This document shows, one piece after another, positions 24,757 through 33,212 of a stretch of 64,000 nt of DNA. The notes beneath the pieces were generated by a model, which searched no databases, had not been told where the DNA came from, and saw only the letters and a list, made by a program, of their open reading frames with translations. Position 1 is the stretch's first letter. Every line of letters starts with the position of its first letter. The stretch is from assembly GCA_905206805.1 (NCBI GenBank), contig CAJLIR010000003.1, positions 55,969 to 119,968 on the forward strand, given 5' to 3'. The stretch is from an uncultured Caryophanales bacterium (GTDB lineage: Bacteria; Bacillota_I; Bacilli_A; RF39; UBA660). Both the position numbers and the translations under genes were made by a program.

Positions 24757-25587
24757 ATGCAAATAAAAGAATTAAAAAATTTAATGGAAGCATCAAATTT
24801 TAATTTTAAGAAAAAATTTGGTCAAAATTTTATCATTGATGAAAATATAATTAAATCTATAATAACTAAGTCTGATATAGATGAAAATACATTAGTTATA
24901 GAAATTGGTGTAGGAGCTGGTGCATTAACTATTGGATTATCACAATTTGCTAAAAATGTGCTATGTTATGAAATAGACGAAACATTAAAACAGGTTCTTG
25001 ATGTAACTTTAAAAAATGAAAAAAATGTAGATATTATATATAAAGACTTTCTACAAGCTGATATAAAAAATGATATAAAAAAATATGAATACAAAAAAAT
25101 ATATGTAATTGCTAATTTACCATATTACATAACAACTCCAATTATTATGCGAATAATTGAAAGCAAAATTGGTGTTGATAAAATAGTAGTAATGGTTCAA
25201 AAAGAAGTTGGTGATCGATTTAAGGCAAGACCAAATACAAAAGATTATAATTCTTTGTCAGTGTTTTTAAATTATTATTTTGACATAAAAAAACTTCTTG
25301 ATGTAAGTAGAAACGTATTTATGCCAAAACCTAATGTTGATAGTATAGTTGTTGAATTTAAGAAAAAAGAGAATATATATAAGGTAAAAAATGAAGATTT
25401 CTTTTTTAGACTTATAAGAGATAGTTTTGTACAAAAAAGGAAAACAATAAGAAATAATCTAAAAGGATACGATTTAGATAAAATAGAAACAGTTTTAAAA
25501 AAACATAATTTCGATTTAAGCGTAAGAGCTGAACAATTACCAATAGAAGTTTTTGTAGAATTGGCAAATTATTTATGTGAGGAGTAG
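24757..25587 (+). CDS. rsmA: 16S rRNA dimethyladenosine transferase
   Basis: RsmA/KsgA, 276 aa, dimethylates A1518 and A1519 of 16S rRNA at a late step of 30S assembly. SAM motif 'VIEIGVGAGALT' (about 47-58), acidic residue in 'CYEID', catalytic 'NLPYYITTPI' (about 126-135), and the C-terminal helical domain with 'RDSFVQKRKTIRNNL' are typical. The N-terminal 'KKKFGQNFIID' binds substrate. Promoter-like TATAAT lies at 24733-24738. Synteny (yabE-like gene upstream) agrees with B. subtilis ksgA. Confidence 0.96.
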   Translation: MQIKELKNLMEASNFNFKKKFGQNFIIDENIIKSIITKSDIDENTLVIEIGVGAGALTIGLSQFAKNVLCYEIDETLKQVLDVTLKNEKNVDIIYKDFLQADIKNDIKKYEYKKIYVIANLPYYITTPIIMRIIESKIGVDKIVVMVQKEVGDRFKARPNTKDYNSLSVFLNYYFDIKKLLDVSRNVFMPKPNVDSIVVEFKKKENIYKVKNEDFFFRLIRDSFVQKRKTIRNNLKGYDLDKIETVLKKHNFDLSVRAEQLPIEVFVELANYLCEE

Positions 25588-25591
25588 TTAT

Positions 25592-26368
25592 ATGGAAAAA
25601 TTATCTTATTACTATAATATATTATATGAAAATGATTTATTTAGAACTGAAACAAATAATACAATATACGAGGAATGGTTAGAAAATAATTATCCTCCAT
25701 ATGATAAATTAAAAAAATCATATAAAATAATTTGTTCAATTCTTGCAACATTGGTTGCTGCTGGGATAAGTATAAGCATCATAAATAAACAGGAAGACTT
25801 CATTTTTTTATATACTACACTTGGTATATTAACAGCACTTGCAATTAAAATAATAAATGATTCAAAAAAAGAACATTTTGTAGATGAATACTTTTTAGAT
25901 AAAGAAGATGTTCTAAATAAAATTTATGAAAATGAATATATACAAGACAAAAAAATTATAAATGTTGAACATCACAAAAAGGAACAAAAAAACAATTTTT
26001 ATTCTGCTATAGACAATTTTTATAATACCGCAAATGAATACAATAATAAATATGAAATTCCAATATTTTTATCAGAATTAGAATATAAATATTTATTTGA
26101 ATTTTTAAAACAATCTTTAGATAAAAAGACAATCAACACATTTACTAATTATAATGCTTTATTTTTAGATTTATTAAATAGAACGTATGCAAAATGTCTA
26201 TATAATGGTAAAAGTATTGAGATAAATGATTTTATAGAAGAACTTTATAATATAGATGAAAGTGAAGAATTCAAAAATGAAATAAAAATATTCAAAAATA
26301 GAATGAATATTTCTATGAGTGGACATGAATGTAATGTATATAATATTTCAGGACGAGGTAAAAAATAA
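25592..26368 (+). CDS. Hypothetical membrane protein with two helices
   Basis: A 258-aa protein of unknown function. Two adjacent hydrophobic helices (about residues 45-63 and 70-88) anchor it, leaving an N-terminal 40 residues and a long charged C-terminal region (about 95-258) probably in the cytoplasm and rich in helix. No catalytic motif seen. Start at ATG 25592 with GAGGAG 9 bases upstream. It lies between rsmA and ung with gaps of 4 bases on each side, so it is co-transcribed with two nucleic-acid enzymes, but this gives no clear function. Confidence 0.65.
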   Translation: MEKLSYYYNILYENDLFRTETNNTIYEEWLENNYPPYDKLKKSYKIICSILATLVAAGISISIINKQEDFIFLYTTLGILTALAIKIINDSKKEHFVDEYFLDKEDVLNKIYENEYIQDKKIINVEHHKKEQKNNFYSAIDNFYNTANEYNNKYEIPIFLSELEYKYLFEFLKQSLDKKTINTFTNYNALFLDLLNRTYAKCLYNGKSIEINDFIEELYNIDESEEFKNEIKIFKNRMNISMSGHECNVYNISGRGKK

Positions 26369-26371
26369 TAT

Positions 26372-27049
26372 ATGATAAATAAAACATGGGATCCAATTCT
26401 TGAAAAAGAATTTAAAAGTGATTATTTTAAAAAATTGGGTATATTTGTTAATAATGAATATAAACATAAAATAGTATATCCAGAATATGCACATATTTTT
26501 GATTGTCTAAGATATACAGATTATTCTGATGTAAAGGTTGTAATAATAGGACAAGATCCATATCATGGAGAGTCTGAGGCACATGGATTATGTTTTTCAG
26601 TAAGAGATGGTGTTCCAAGACCACCGTCACTTAATAATATTTTTAAAGAATTATACAATGATTTAGGAATCACAAAGGTTGATAACGATTTAACATCTTG
26701 GGCTAGACAAGGCGTATTACTTCTTAATTCTATTATGACAGTTGTGAAAGATCATCCTTTATCGCATAAAGATAAGGGTTGGGAAATATTTACTGATAAT
26801 ATAATTAGGTATTTAAATAATAGAGAAAAACCAATTGTATTTGTTTTGTGGGGAAGCTATGCGAGAAGCAAAAAAGAATTAATTACTAATAAAAAGCATT
26901 TAATAATAGAGTCAGTACATCCTTCGCCCTTATCAGCAAATCGTGGATTTTTCGGAAGCAAACCTTTTTCTAAAATTAATAATTTTTTAATAAGTCAAAA
27001 TATGGAACCAATCGACTGGTCTGATGGTAAAAAAGCTATTGAAAAATAG
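26372..27049 (+). CDS. ung: Uracil-DNA glycosylase
   Basis: Family 1 UDG, 225 aa, removes uracil from DNA in base excision repair. The water-activating loop 'GQDPYHG' is at residues 60-66, 'GLCFSV' and 'PPSLNNIFKEL' follow, 'LLLNSIMTV' and the minor-groove loop 'HPSPLSANRGFFGSKPF' are intact. Together with the dut gene nearby it limits uracil in DNA. Length is standard. Confidence 0.97.
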   Translation: MINKTWDPILEKEFKSDYFKKLGIFVNNEYKHKIVYPEYAHIFDCLRYTDYSDVKVVIIGQDPYHGESEAHGLCFSVRDGVPRPPSLNNIFKELYNDLGITKVDNDLTSWARQGVLLLNSIMTVVKDHPLSHKDKGWEIFTDNIIRYLNNREKPIVFVLWGSYARSKKELITNKKHLIIESVHPSPLSANRGFFGSKPFSKINNFLISQNMEPIDWSDGKKAIEK

Positions 27050-27086
27050 TCTTTTTTGTAATAAAATTATAATGTGGGGTGATAAT

Positions 27087-28412
27087 GTGGAAAACGCATA
27101 TAAATATATTCTTGAAAAATTAGATTTACATTATGGAGAAAATGTAGTTGTTGCAGTGTCAGGTGGACCTGATTCGATGGCCCTTTTGCATCTTCTAACA
27201 AGAGTGAAAAAAGCCTTAGATATAAATGTAGTTTGTGCTCATGTAAATCATAATGTTAGACGTGAAAGTGATGACGAATTAATTTTTGTAAATAAATTTT
27301 GTATGCAACATGGTGTAATTTTTGAAAGTATGAAAATTGAAGACTATGGTGATGATAATTTTCACAATGAAGCAAGAACTAAAAGATATACTTATTTCAA
27401 AGAAATTGTAAAAAAATATAATGCAAGATATTTGTTTACAGCTCATCATGGTGATGATTTAATGGAAACTATTTTAATGCGAATAGTGAGAGGTTCAACA
27501 TTAAGAGGTTACAGTGGATTTTCAGAATATCTAAAAACACCAGATTATACAATTGTAAGACCCCTAATTCAAGTAACAAAAGAAGAAATTGCAAAATATG
27601 ATAAGCAACATAAAATATCTTATGTTATAGATGGTTCTAATTTAAAGGATGTATATACTAGAAATAGATATAGAAAATATATTGTTCCTGAATTTAAAAA
27701 AGAGGATAAAAATGTTCATACTAAATTTTATAAATTTAGTAAAACACTACTTGAATATAATGATTACATTAATTCACAAGTAGAAAAAAAATTAAAAAAA
27801 ATATATGTACAAGGAATGTTAGATATAGATTTATTTCTAAAAGAAGAGCATATAATTCAAACAAAAATAATATATTATATTTTGGAAAATATTTATCAAG
27901 ATGATCTTATGCTTATAACTGATCATCATGTTGATTTAATTCATAATTTGATTACATCAAAGAAAGCAAATACATCTATATATTTACCAAATGGTGTTAA
28001 AGCAATCAAAACATATAGTTCAGTAGTATTTACGTTTGAAGATATAAAACAAAATGAATATGAAATTGAAATGTTTGATTTTGTAAATCTTCCAAATGGT
28101 AAAAATATAGAAAAAGTTAATAAAACAACTCTAACAGACAATAACGTATGCTTTTTATCTAGTAGCGAAGTTAAGTTACCATTACATGTAAGAAGTAGAA
28201 AAAATGGCGATAAAATGAGTGTAAAGGGAATGTTAGGTAGTAAAAAAATTAATGATATATTTATTGATTCAAAAATAAGTACAAAAGAAAGAGATTTATG
28301 GCCAGTTGTAATTGACTCAAATGGAGTAATTGTTTGGTTACCTGGTTTAAAAAAATCAAAATTTGACAAAACAAAAGAAGAAAAGTATGATATAATACTT
28401 AAGTACTATTAA
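27087..28412 (+). CDS. tilS: tRNA(Ile)-lysidine synthase
   Basis: TilS, 441 aa, an ATP-PP-loop enzyme converting C34 to lysidine in tRNA-Ile(CAU) so it reads AUA. The PP-loop 'SGGPDS' is at residues 25-30, 'HVNHNVR' and 'ARTKRYTYF' are characteristic, and the C-terminal TilS substrate-binding domain contains 'RKNGDKM' and 'KKINDIFIDSKI'. The start is most likely GTG 27087 shortly after GGGGTGAT; longer in-frame starts have no ribosome site. ftsH follows 13 bases later, as in the B. subtilis tilS-hprT-ftsH cluster, but hprT is absent. Confidence 0.93.
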   Translation: MENAYKYILEKLDLHYGENVVVAVSGGPDSMALLHLLTRVKKALDINVVCAHVNHNVRRESDDELIFVNKFCMQHGVIFESMKIEDYGDDNFHNEARTKRYTYFKEIVKKYNARYLFTAHHGDDLMETILMRIVRGSTLRGYSGFSEYLKTPDYTIVRPLIQVTKEEIAKYDKQHKISYVIDGSNLKDVYTRNRYRKYIVPEFKKEDKNVHTKFYKFSKTLLEYNDYINSQVEKKLKKIYVQGMLDIDLFLKEEHIIQTKIIYYILENIYQDDLMLITDHHVDLIHNLITSKKANTSIYLPNGVKAIKTYSSVVFTFEDIKQNEYEIEMFDFVNLPNGKNIEKVNKTTLTDNNVCFLSSSEVKLPLHVRSRKNGDKMSVKGMLGSKKINDIFIDSKISTKERDLWPVVIDSNGVIVWLPGLKKSKFDKTKEEKYDIILKYY

Positions 28413-28425
28413 AAGGAGGAAAAAA

Positions 28426-30411
28426 ATGAATAAAAAAACAGCAAAGAAGGGAATATTATCATATACATTTTTGATTCTATTTATTTTAGTAATATTTTAT
28501 TTAGTTAATGTAATGAATCAGAAGATAGAATATATTACTTACGATGAGTTTATTGAAAATATTGAATCAAATAATATTGAAGAAATAGAGGTAACACCAA
28601 AAAATCGTGCGAATGTCTATGAAATTACTGGAAAAATGAAAAATTCAAAAGATGATGAAAGTTTCTTTGTAAGAATACCTTTATCAGATGTTGTAATTGA
28701 TAGAGTAATGCAGTTAGGAGAAGCCGGAAGTTTTAAATTAGACGTTAATACAGATCCTGAATCAAGCACATTATTATTATTTATTATTAATGTATTACCA
28801 ATGGTTATATTAATAGGATTTGCCTTCTTCTTTATTACAAGACAAATGGGTTCTGCAAATAAATCTATGGATTTCGGAAAAAGTCGTGCAAGATTAAGTG
28901 AAGATAATAAGAAAGTATCTTTTAAAGATGTTGCAGGATTATCAGAAGAAAAAGAAGAAGTTCAAGAATTAATTGATTTCTTGAAAAATCCTAAAAAATT
29001 TGAGTCAATGGGAGCCAGAATTCCAAAAGGAGTATTGTTAGTAGGTCCTCCAGGAACAGGAAAAACATTGCTTGCAAGAGCAGTTGCTGGCGAAGCAAAT
29101 GTACCATTCTATTTTATTAGTGGTTCTGATTTCGTTGAATTGTTTGTTGGTGTTGGAGCATCACGTGTTCGTGATATGTTTAAACAAGCTAAACACAACG
29201 CCCCATGCTTAATTTTTATCGATGAAATTGATGCTGTAGGACGTCAAAGAGGCGCAGGACTTGGTGGAGGACACGATGAACGTGAACAAACACTAAATCA
29301 ATTATTAACAGAAATGGATGGATTTGGAGCAAATGAAGGTATTATTATAATAGCAGCAACAAACCGTCCAGATGTACTAGATCCAGCACTTTTGAGACCA
29401 GGTAGATTCGATCGCCAGGTAACAGTAAATTTACCAGACGCAAAAGGTCGTGAAGAAATACTAGAAGTTCACGCTAAAAACAAAACATTTGCAAATGATG
29501 TAAATTTAAAAAATATTGCAAAGAGAACTGTTGGATTAAGTGGAGCAGATTTAGAGAATTTATTAAATGAAGCAGCTTTACTAACAGTAAGACGTAATAA
29601 AAAAGCAATAACAATGGAAGAAATTGATGAAGCACACGATCGTGTATTAATGGGACCTGCAAAAAAATCTCATAAATATACAGATTCAGAAAAAAGAGTT
29701 GTTGCATATCACGAAGCAGGACATGCTGTTGTTGGTCTAAAATTAGATGGTGCAAATGACGTTCAAAAAATTACAATTATTCCAAGAGGTGCAGCAGGTG
29801 GATATAACCTTATGATGCCAAAAGAGGAGACATATCTTTCAACTAAAAAAGAATTACTTGAAACAATAAGTGGTCTATTAGGTGGAAGAGTCGCTGAAGA
29901 AATTGTATTTAATGAAATGACAACTGGAGCACATAATGATTTTGAAAAGGCAACAAAAATTGCTCGTGCAATGGTAACTGAATATGGTATGAGTAGTTTA
30001 GGACCTGTTCAATTCGAACATCAAGAATCAAGTGTATTTTTAGGTCGTGATTATAATAAGAGTAGAAATTTCTCAAGTCAAGTAGCATATCAAATCGATG
30101 AAGAAATTAGAAAAATTATTGGCGAACAATATGAAGTAACTAAAAAAATAATTAGTCAAAATATGGATTTATTAAAGTTAATTGCAGAAACTTTATTAGA
30201 ATATGAAACAATTACTAAAGAACAAATTGACTATTTAGTTGAACATGGAAAAATGCCAAAAGATGATGAAGAAAATTCTAAACCGTCTAAATCATATAGC
30301 GATATGACAGTTGCTGAACTAAAAGAAATTGCAAAAGAAAAAGAAATAAAAGGTTATTCAAAAATGACTAAAGAAGAGTTACTTGATGCTCTTAAAGAAG
30401 ATGAAATTTAA
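28426..30411 (+). CDS. ftsH: ATP-dependent zinc metalloprotease FtsH with Rho-N-like tail
   Basis: FtsH, 661 aa, membrane-bound AAA+ protease for quality control and regulated proteolysis. Two membrane helices (about 10-27 and 123-141) flank a small outer domain. Walker A 'GPPGTGKT' is at residues 207-214, Walker B 'FIDEIDAVG', SRH 'TNRPDVLDPALLRPGRFDR', and the zinc site 'HEAGH' (429-433) with D505. After the protease domain comes a linker and a 36-residue C-terminal segment (626-661), 'MTVAELKEIAKEKEI' then 'KMTKEELLDAL', that reads like a Rho-N/SAP-type helix-extended-loop-helix. That tail is not part of standard FtsH and may bind nucleic acid or a partner. Confidence 0.96.
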   Translation: MNKKTAKKGILSYTFLILFILVIFYLVNVMNQKIEYITYDEFIENIESNNIEEIEVTPKNRANVYEITGKMKNSKDDESFFVRIPLSDVVIDRVMQLGEAGSFKLDVNTDPESSTLLLFIINVLPMVILIGFAFFFITRQMGSANKSMDFGKSRARLSEDNKKVSFKDVAGLSEEKEEVQELIDFLKNPKKFESMGARIPKGVLLVGPPGTGKTLLARAVAGEANVPFYFISGSDFVELFVGVGASRVRDMFKQAKHNAPCLIFIDEIDAVGRQRGAGLGGGHDEREQTLNQLLTEMDGFGANEGIIIIAATNRPDVLDPALLRPGRFDRQVTVNLPDAKGREEILEVHAKNKTFANDVNLKNIAKRTVGLSGADLENLLNEAALLTVRRNKKAITMEEIDEAHDRVLMGPAKKSHKYTDSEKRVVAYHEAGHAVVGLKLDGANDVQKITIIPRGAAGGYNLMMPKEETYLSTKKELLETISGLLGGRVAEEIVFNEMTTGAHNDFEKATKIARAMVTEYGMSSLGPVQFEHQESSVFLGRDYNKSRNFSSQVAYQIDEEIRKIIGEQYEVTKKIISQNMDLLKLIAETLLEYETITKEQIDYLVEHGKMPKDDEENSKPSKSYSDMTVAELKEIAKEKEIKGYSKMTKEELLDALKEDEI

Positions 30412-30507
30412 TATTTCATTTTTTTTGATTTTTCTTTGATTTTAATAGATTTTATTATCAATATATGATAAAATGTTATAAGAGTTATGTTAGAAAATGG
30501 TGAGTTT

Positions 30508-31293
30508 ATGGGAAAAATAATAGCGCTTGTTAATCAAAAAGGTGGAGTAGGAAAAACTACTTCTAGTATAAATTTGGCGGCATCTTTAGGTGTTCTTAGA
30601 AAAAGAGTTTTATTAGTCGATCTAGATCCTCAAGGTAATGCTTCAACTGGTGTTGGAATTGATAAAGGAGATATTAAAAATGGTGTTTACAATTTAATGA
30701 TAGATGAGTGTAGCATTGAAGACGCAATTGTAAAAACAAAATTTAAAAATCTTTATGTGATACCTGCATCAATTAATCTTGCTGGTATTGATATTGAACT
30801 TATGGACAAAAGCCATGAAGATAAAGAATTCAATAGAAATACACAATTAAAAAAACATTTAGATAGTATTAAAGAACACTTTGATTATATAATAATAGAT
30901 TGTCCTCCATCACTTGGAATATTAACAACTAATGCTCTAACCGCATCTGATTCGGTTATTATTCCCGTTCAATGTGAATTTTTCGCACTAGAAGGAATTA
31001 TGCAATTAGTTGCAACAATTATGATGGCACAAAAAACATATAATCCAAATTTACAAATTGAAGGTGTACTTTTAACAATGCTAAACAGTTGTACAAATTT
31101 AGGACTTGAAGTAGTAGAGGAAGTAAAAAGTTATTTTAAAGAAAGAGTATATGATACAATTATTCCAAGACTTGTAAGACTTTCAGAAGCACCAAGTCAC
31201 GGAAAACCTATAATTGCTTATGATCCACATAGTCGTGGAACAGAAGCATACTTAAATTTAGCTAAGGAAGTGATTAGTAGAAATGGAAACTAA
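30508..31293 (+). CDS. parA: Chromosome-partitioning ATPase ParA/Soj
   Basis: Soj, 261 aa, a deviant Walker A ATPase that binds DNA cooperatively, works with ParB in origin segregation and adjusts DnaA. The motif 'KGGVGKTT' with signature Lys11 and Lys16 is at residues 11-18. 'VDLDPQGNAS' and 'IIIDCPPSLG' are the switch regions. ATG 30508 gives the typical 'MGKIIALVNQKGG' start after GGTGAG; an upstream ATG at 30487 is less likely. Overlaps parB by 11 bases. Confidence 0.94.
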   Translation: MGKIIALVNQKGGVGKTTSSINLAASLGVLRKRVLLVDLDPQGNASTGVGIDKGDIKNGVYNLMIDECSIEDAIVKTKFKNLYVIPASINLAGIDIELMDKSHEDKEFNRNTQLKKHLDSIKEHFDYIIIDCPPSLGILTTNALTASDSVIIPVQCEFFALEGIMQLVATIMMAQKTYNPNLQIEGVLLTMLNSCTNLGLEVVEEVKSYFKERVYDTIIPRLVRLSEAPSHGKPIIAYDPHSRGTEAYLNLAKEVISRNGN

Positions 31294-32179
31294 GAAAAAA
31301 GCTTTAGGTAGAGGTTTAGAACAATTATTTAATTCAGAAAATCTTGATTTAGATATAAATAATATTCAAAAATTAGAAAGTAAATTATACGAATCATCAA
31401 ATAAAGAAGATATTGTAGAAGTTAATTTAGACGAATTACGTGCAAATCCATATCAACCAAGAAAAGTATTTAATGATGAAGCATTACAAGAATTGGCTGC
31501 ATCAATAAAAGAACATGGTGTATTTCAACCTATTATAGTAAAAAAGAGTATAAAAGGTTATGAAATAATTGCTGGTGAAAGAAGAGTTAGAGCAAGTAAA
31601 CTAGCTGGATTAACAAAAATACCAGCAATTGTTAGAAATTTAACTGATGAACTTATGATGGAAATTGCACTACTTGAAAATCTTCAAAGAGAAAACCTAA
31701 ATTGCATTGAAGAAGCATTAGCTTATAAATCAATGATAACAACATTAGGTTTAACACAAGAATCATTAGCAACAAAAGTAGGAAAAAGTCGTAGTCATAT
31801 AACAAATATGTTAGGATTATTACGCTTACCACAAAGTGTTCAAGATATGGTTTCAAGTGGAAACTTGTCAATGGGTCATGCAAGAGTTTTAAGTAAAATA
31901 GAGGATAATGATAAAATAGTAGAACTTGCTAACAAAATTGTAAACGAAAAATTAGCAGTTAGAGATATTGAACAAATATCAGAAAGTGATGATATAGAAA
32001 AAAAAGTAAAAATTACAAGACAAAAAAATCCATCTAATGAAAATTACAAATATGTAGAAAATTTGTTAAGAGAAAAATATGATTCAAAAGTAAAAATTAA
32101 AGATAAAAAAATTGAAATTGGATTTACAAGTTCTGCAGATTTAAATCGTATATTAGAAATTATGGATATAAAAGGATAG
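31283..32179 (+). CDS. parB: Chromosome-partitioning protein ParB/Spo0J
   Basis: Spo0J, 298 aa, a CTP-dependent clamp that loads at parS sites and recruits SMC. 'KKALGRGLEQLF' at the N-terminus is the ParA-interacting segment; the ParB/Srx CTPase domain has 'NPYQPRK' and 'AGERRVRASKLAG' (about 85-115). The HTH domain 'TQESLATKVGKSRSHITNMLGLLRLP' binds parS, and a C-terminal dimer domain ends the protein. I saw no perfect parS (TGTTTCACGTGAAACA) in this window. Confidence 0.95.
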   Translation: METKKKALGRGLEQLFNSENLDLDINNIQKLESKLYESSNKEDIVEVNLDELRANPYQPRKVFNDEALQELAASIKEHGVFQPIIVKKSIKGYEIIAGERRVRASKLAGLTKIPAIVRNLTDELMMEIALLENLQRENLNCIEEALAYKSMITTLGLTQESLATKVGKSRSHITNMLGLLRLPQSVQDMVSSGNLSMGHARVLSKIEDNDKIVELANKIVNEKLAVRDIEQISESDDIEKKVKITRQKNPSNENYKYVENLLREKYDSKVKIKDKKIEIGFTSSADLNRILEIMDIKG

Positions 32180-32187
32180 TGATTAAA

Positions 32188-32985
32188 ATGGACATTTTAG
32201 ATAAAATTTTAGTAAAAGAAGTAGTTACACCTGTTTTAATAATATTTTTTAGTGTTATTCTTTATAAAATAATTGAAAGAATTATAAAAAAAGCATTTGC
32301 TATAAGAGTACGAAAAACAAATCAAAAGAGACAGGAAACATTAGTAAGTATAATTAATAATGTTATTAAATATTTTATAATTATAGTTGCATTGTTAATG
32401 ATTTTAGATGTGTTTGGAATTGATACTAAAACACTTGTAACTTCACTTGGTGTTGTTGGTCTTGTAGCAGGTTTAGCTGTTCAAGATTTGTTAAAAGATT
32501 TTATATCTGGAATGTCAATTATTTTTGAAAACCAATTCTATGTAGGTGATACAATTGAAGTTAACGGTTTTAAAGGAGAGGTTATCCATTTAGGTCTTAA
32601 AACAACAAAATTAAAATCATATACTGGAGAAGTAAAAATCATTGCAAATCGTAATATTACAGAAGTAGTTAATTACAATTTAGCCAATTCACTAGCAATT
32701 GTCGATTTTCAAATTGCTTACGAAGATAATAATGAAAAGGCAGAAGAAATATTAAAACAATTATGTAAAAAATTAACCAATGAATTAAAAAATATAAAAG
32801 GATCTGTAAATTTATTAGGTATAACAAAATTAGATTCATCTGGTGTTGAATACCGTATTACAGTTGAAACTGTTCCACTTAAACATTATGAAATTGAAAG
32901 AGAAATATTAAAAGCAGTAAAACTTGAATTAGAACAAAATAATATAACAATACCATATCCACAGTTGGTGATTCATAATGAATAA
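32188..32985 (+). CDS. MscS-family mechanosensitive channel
   Basis: A 265-aa small-conductance mechanosensitive channel. Three membrane helices (about 10-28, 58-78 and 85-110), the last being the pore helix 'TSLGVVGLVAGLAVQDLLKDFISG', lead to the beta domain ('VGDTIEVNGFKGEVIHLGLKTTKLKSYTGEVKIIANRNI') and an alpha-beta C-terminal domain. It releases solutes upon osmotic downshock. ATG 32188 gives 'MDILDKIL'; GTG 32179 is an alternative start overlapping the parB stop. Placement after spo0J is common in Firmicutes. Confidence 0.92.
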   Translation: MDILDKILVKEVVTPVLIIFFSVILYKIIERIIKKAFAIRVRKTNQKRQETLVSIINNVIKYFIIIVALLMILDVFGIDTKTLVTSLGVVGLVAGLAVQDLLKDFISGMSIIFENQFYVGDTIEVNGFKGEVIHLGLKTTKLKSYTGEVKIIANRNITEVVNYNLANSLAIVDFQIAYEDNNEKAEEILKQLCKKLTNELKNIKGSVNLLGITKLDSSGVEYRITVETVPLKHYEIEREILKAVKLELEQNNITIPYPQLVIHNE

Positions 32986-33163
32986 AGAGTATAAATTAGG
33001 AAGTATTGTTGTTATGAAAAAACAACATCCATGTGGAACTAACGAATGGGAAATAACAAGAGTTGGTGCAGATATTAAAATAAAATGTATCGGTTGTGGT
33101 AGATCTATAATGTTACCTAGAGTGGAGTTTAATAAAAAATTAAAAAAAGTAATTACATTTTAA
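32978..33163 (+). CDS. DUF951 family protein (YyzM-like)
   Basis: A 61-aa small protein with the DUF951 pattern: 'YKLGSIVVMKKQHPCGTNEWEITRVGADIKIKCIGCG' and 'IMLPRVEFNKKLKKV'. Its single CxxC plus an upstream HPCG cysteine suggests metal binding and the fold looks like an OB/beta barrel, but the function is unknown. It overlaps mscS by 8 bases. In Bacilli this family regularly lies between spo0J and ychF, as it does here apart from one inserted transporter gene. Confidence 0.88.
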   Translation: MNKEYKLGSIVVMKKQHPCGTNEWEITRVGADIKIKCIGCGRSIMLPRVEFNKKLKKVITF

Positions 33164-33212
33164 AAAGGAAGGATAGAAAATATTATACTTTGTATATATT
33201 TGAGTGAGTATT

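Noticed and set aside
30508..32179. parS sites near parA-parB
   Set aside because: No 16-bp parS palindrome (TGTTTCACGTGAAACA) or close variant was seen in the window.
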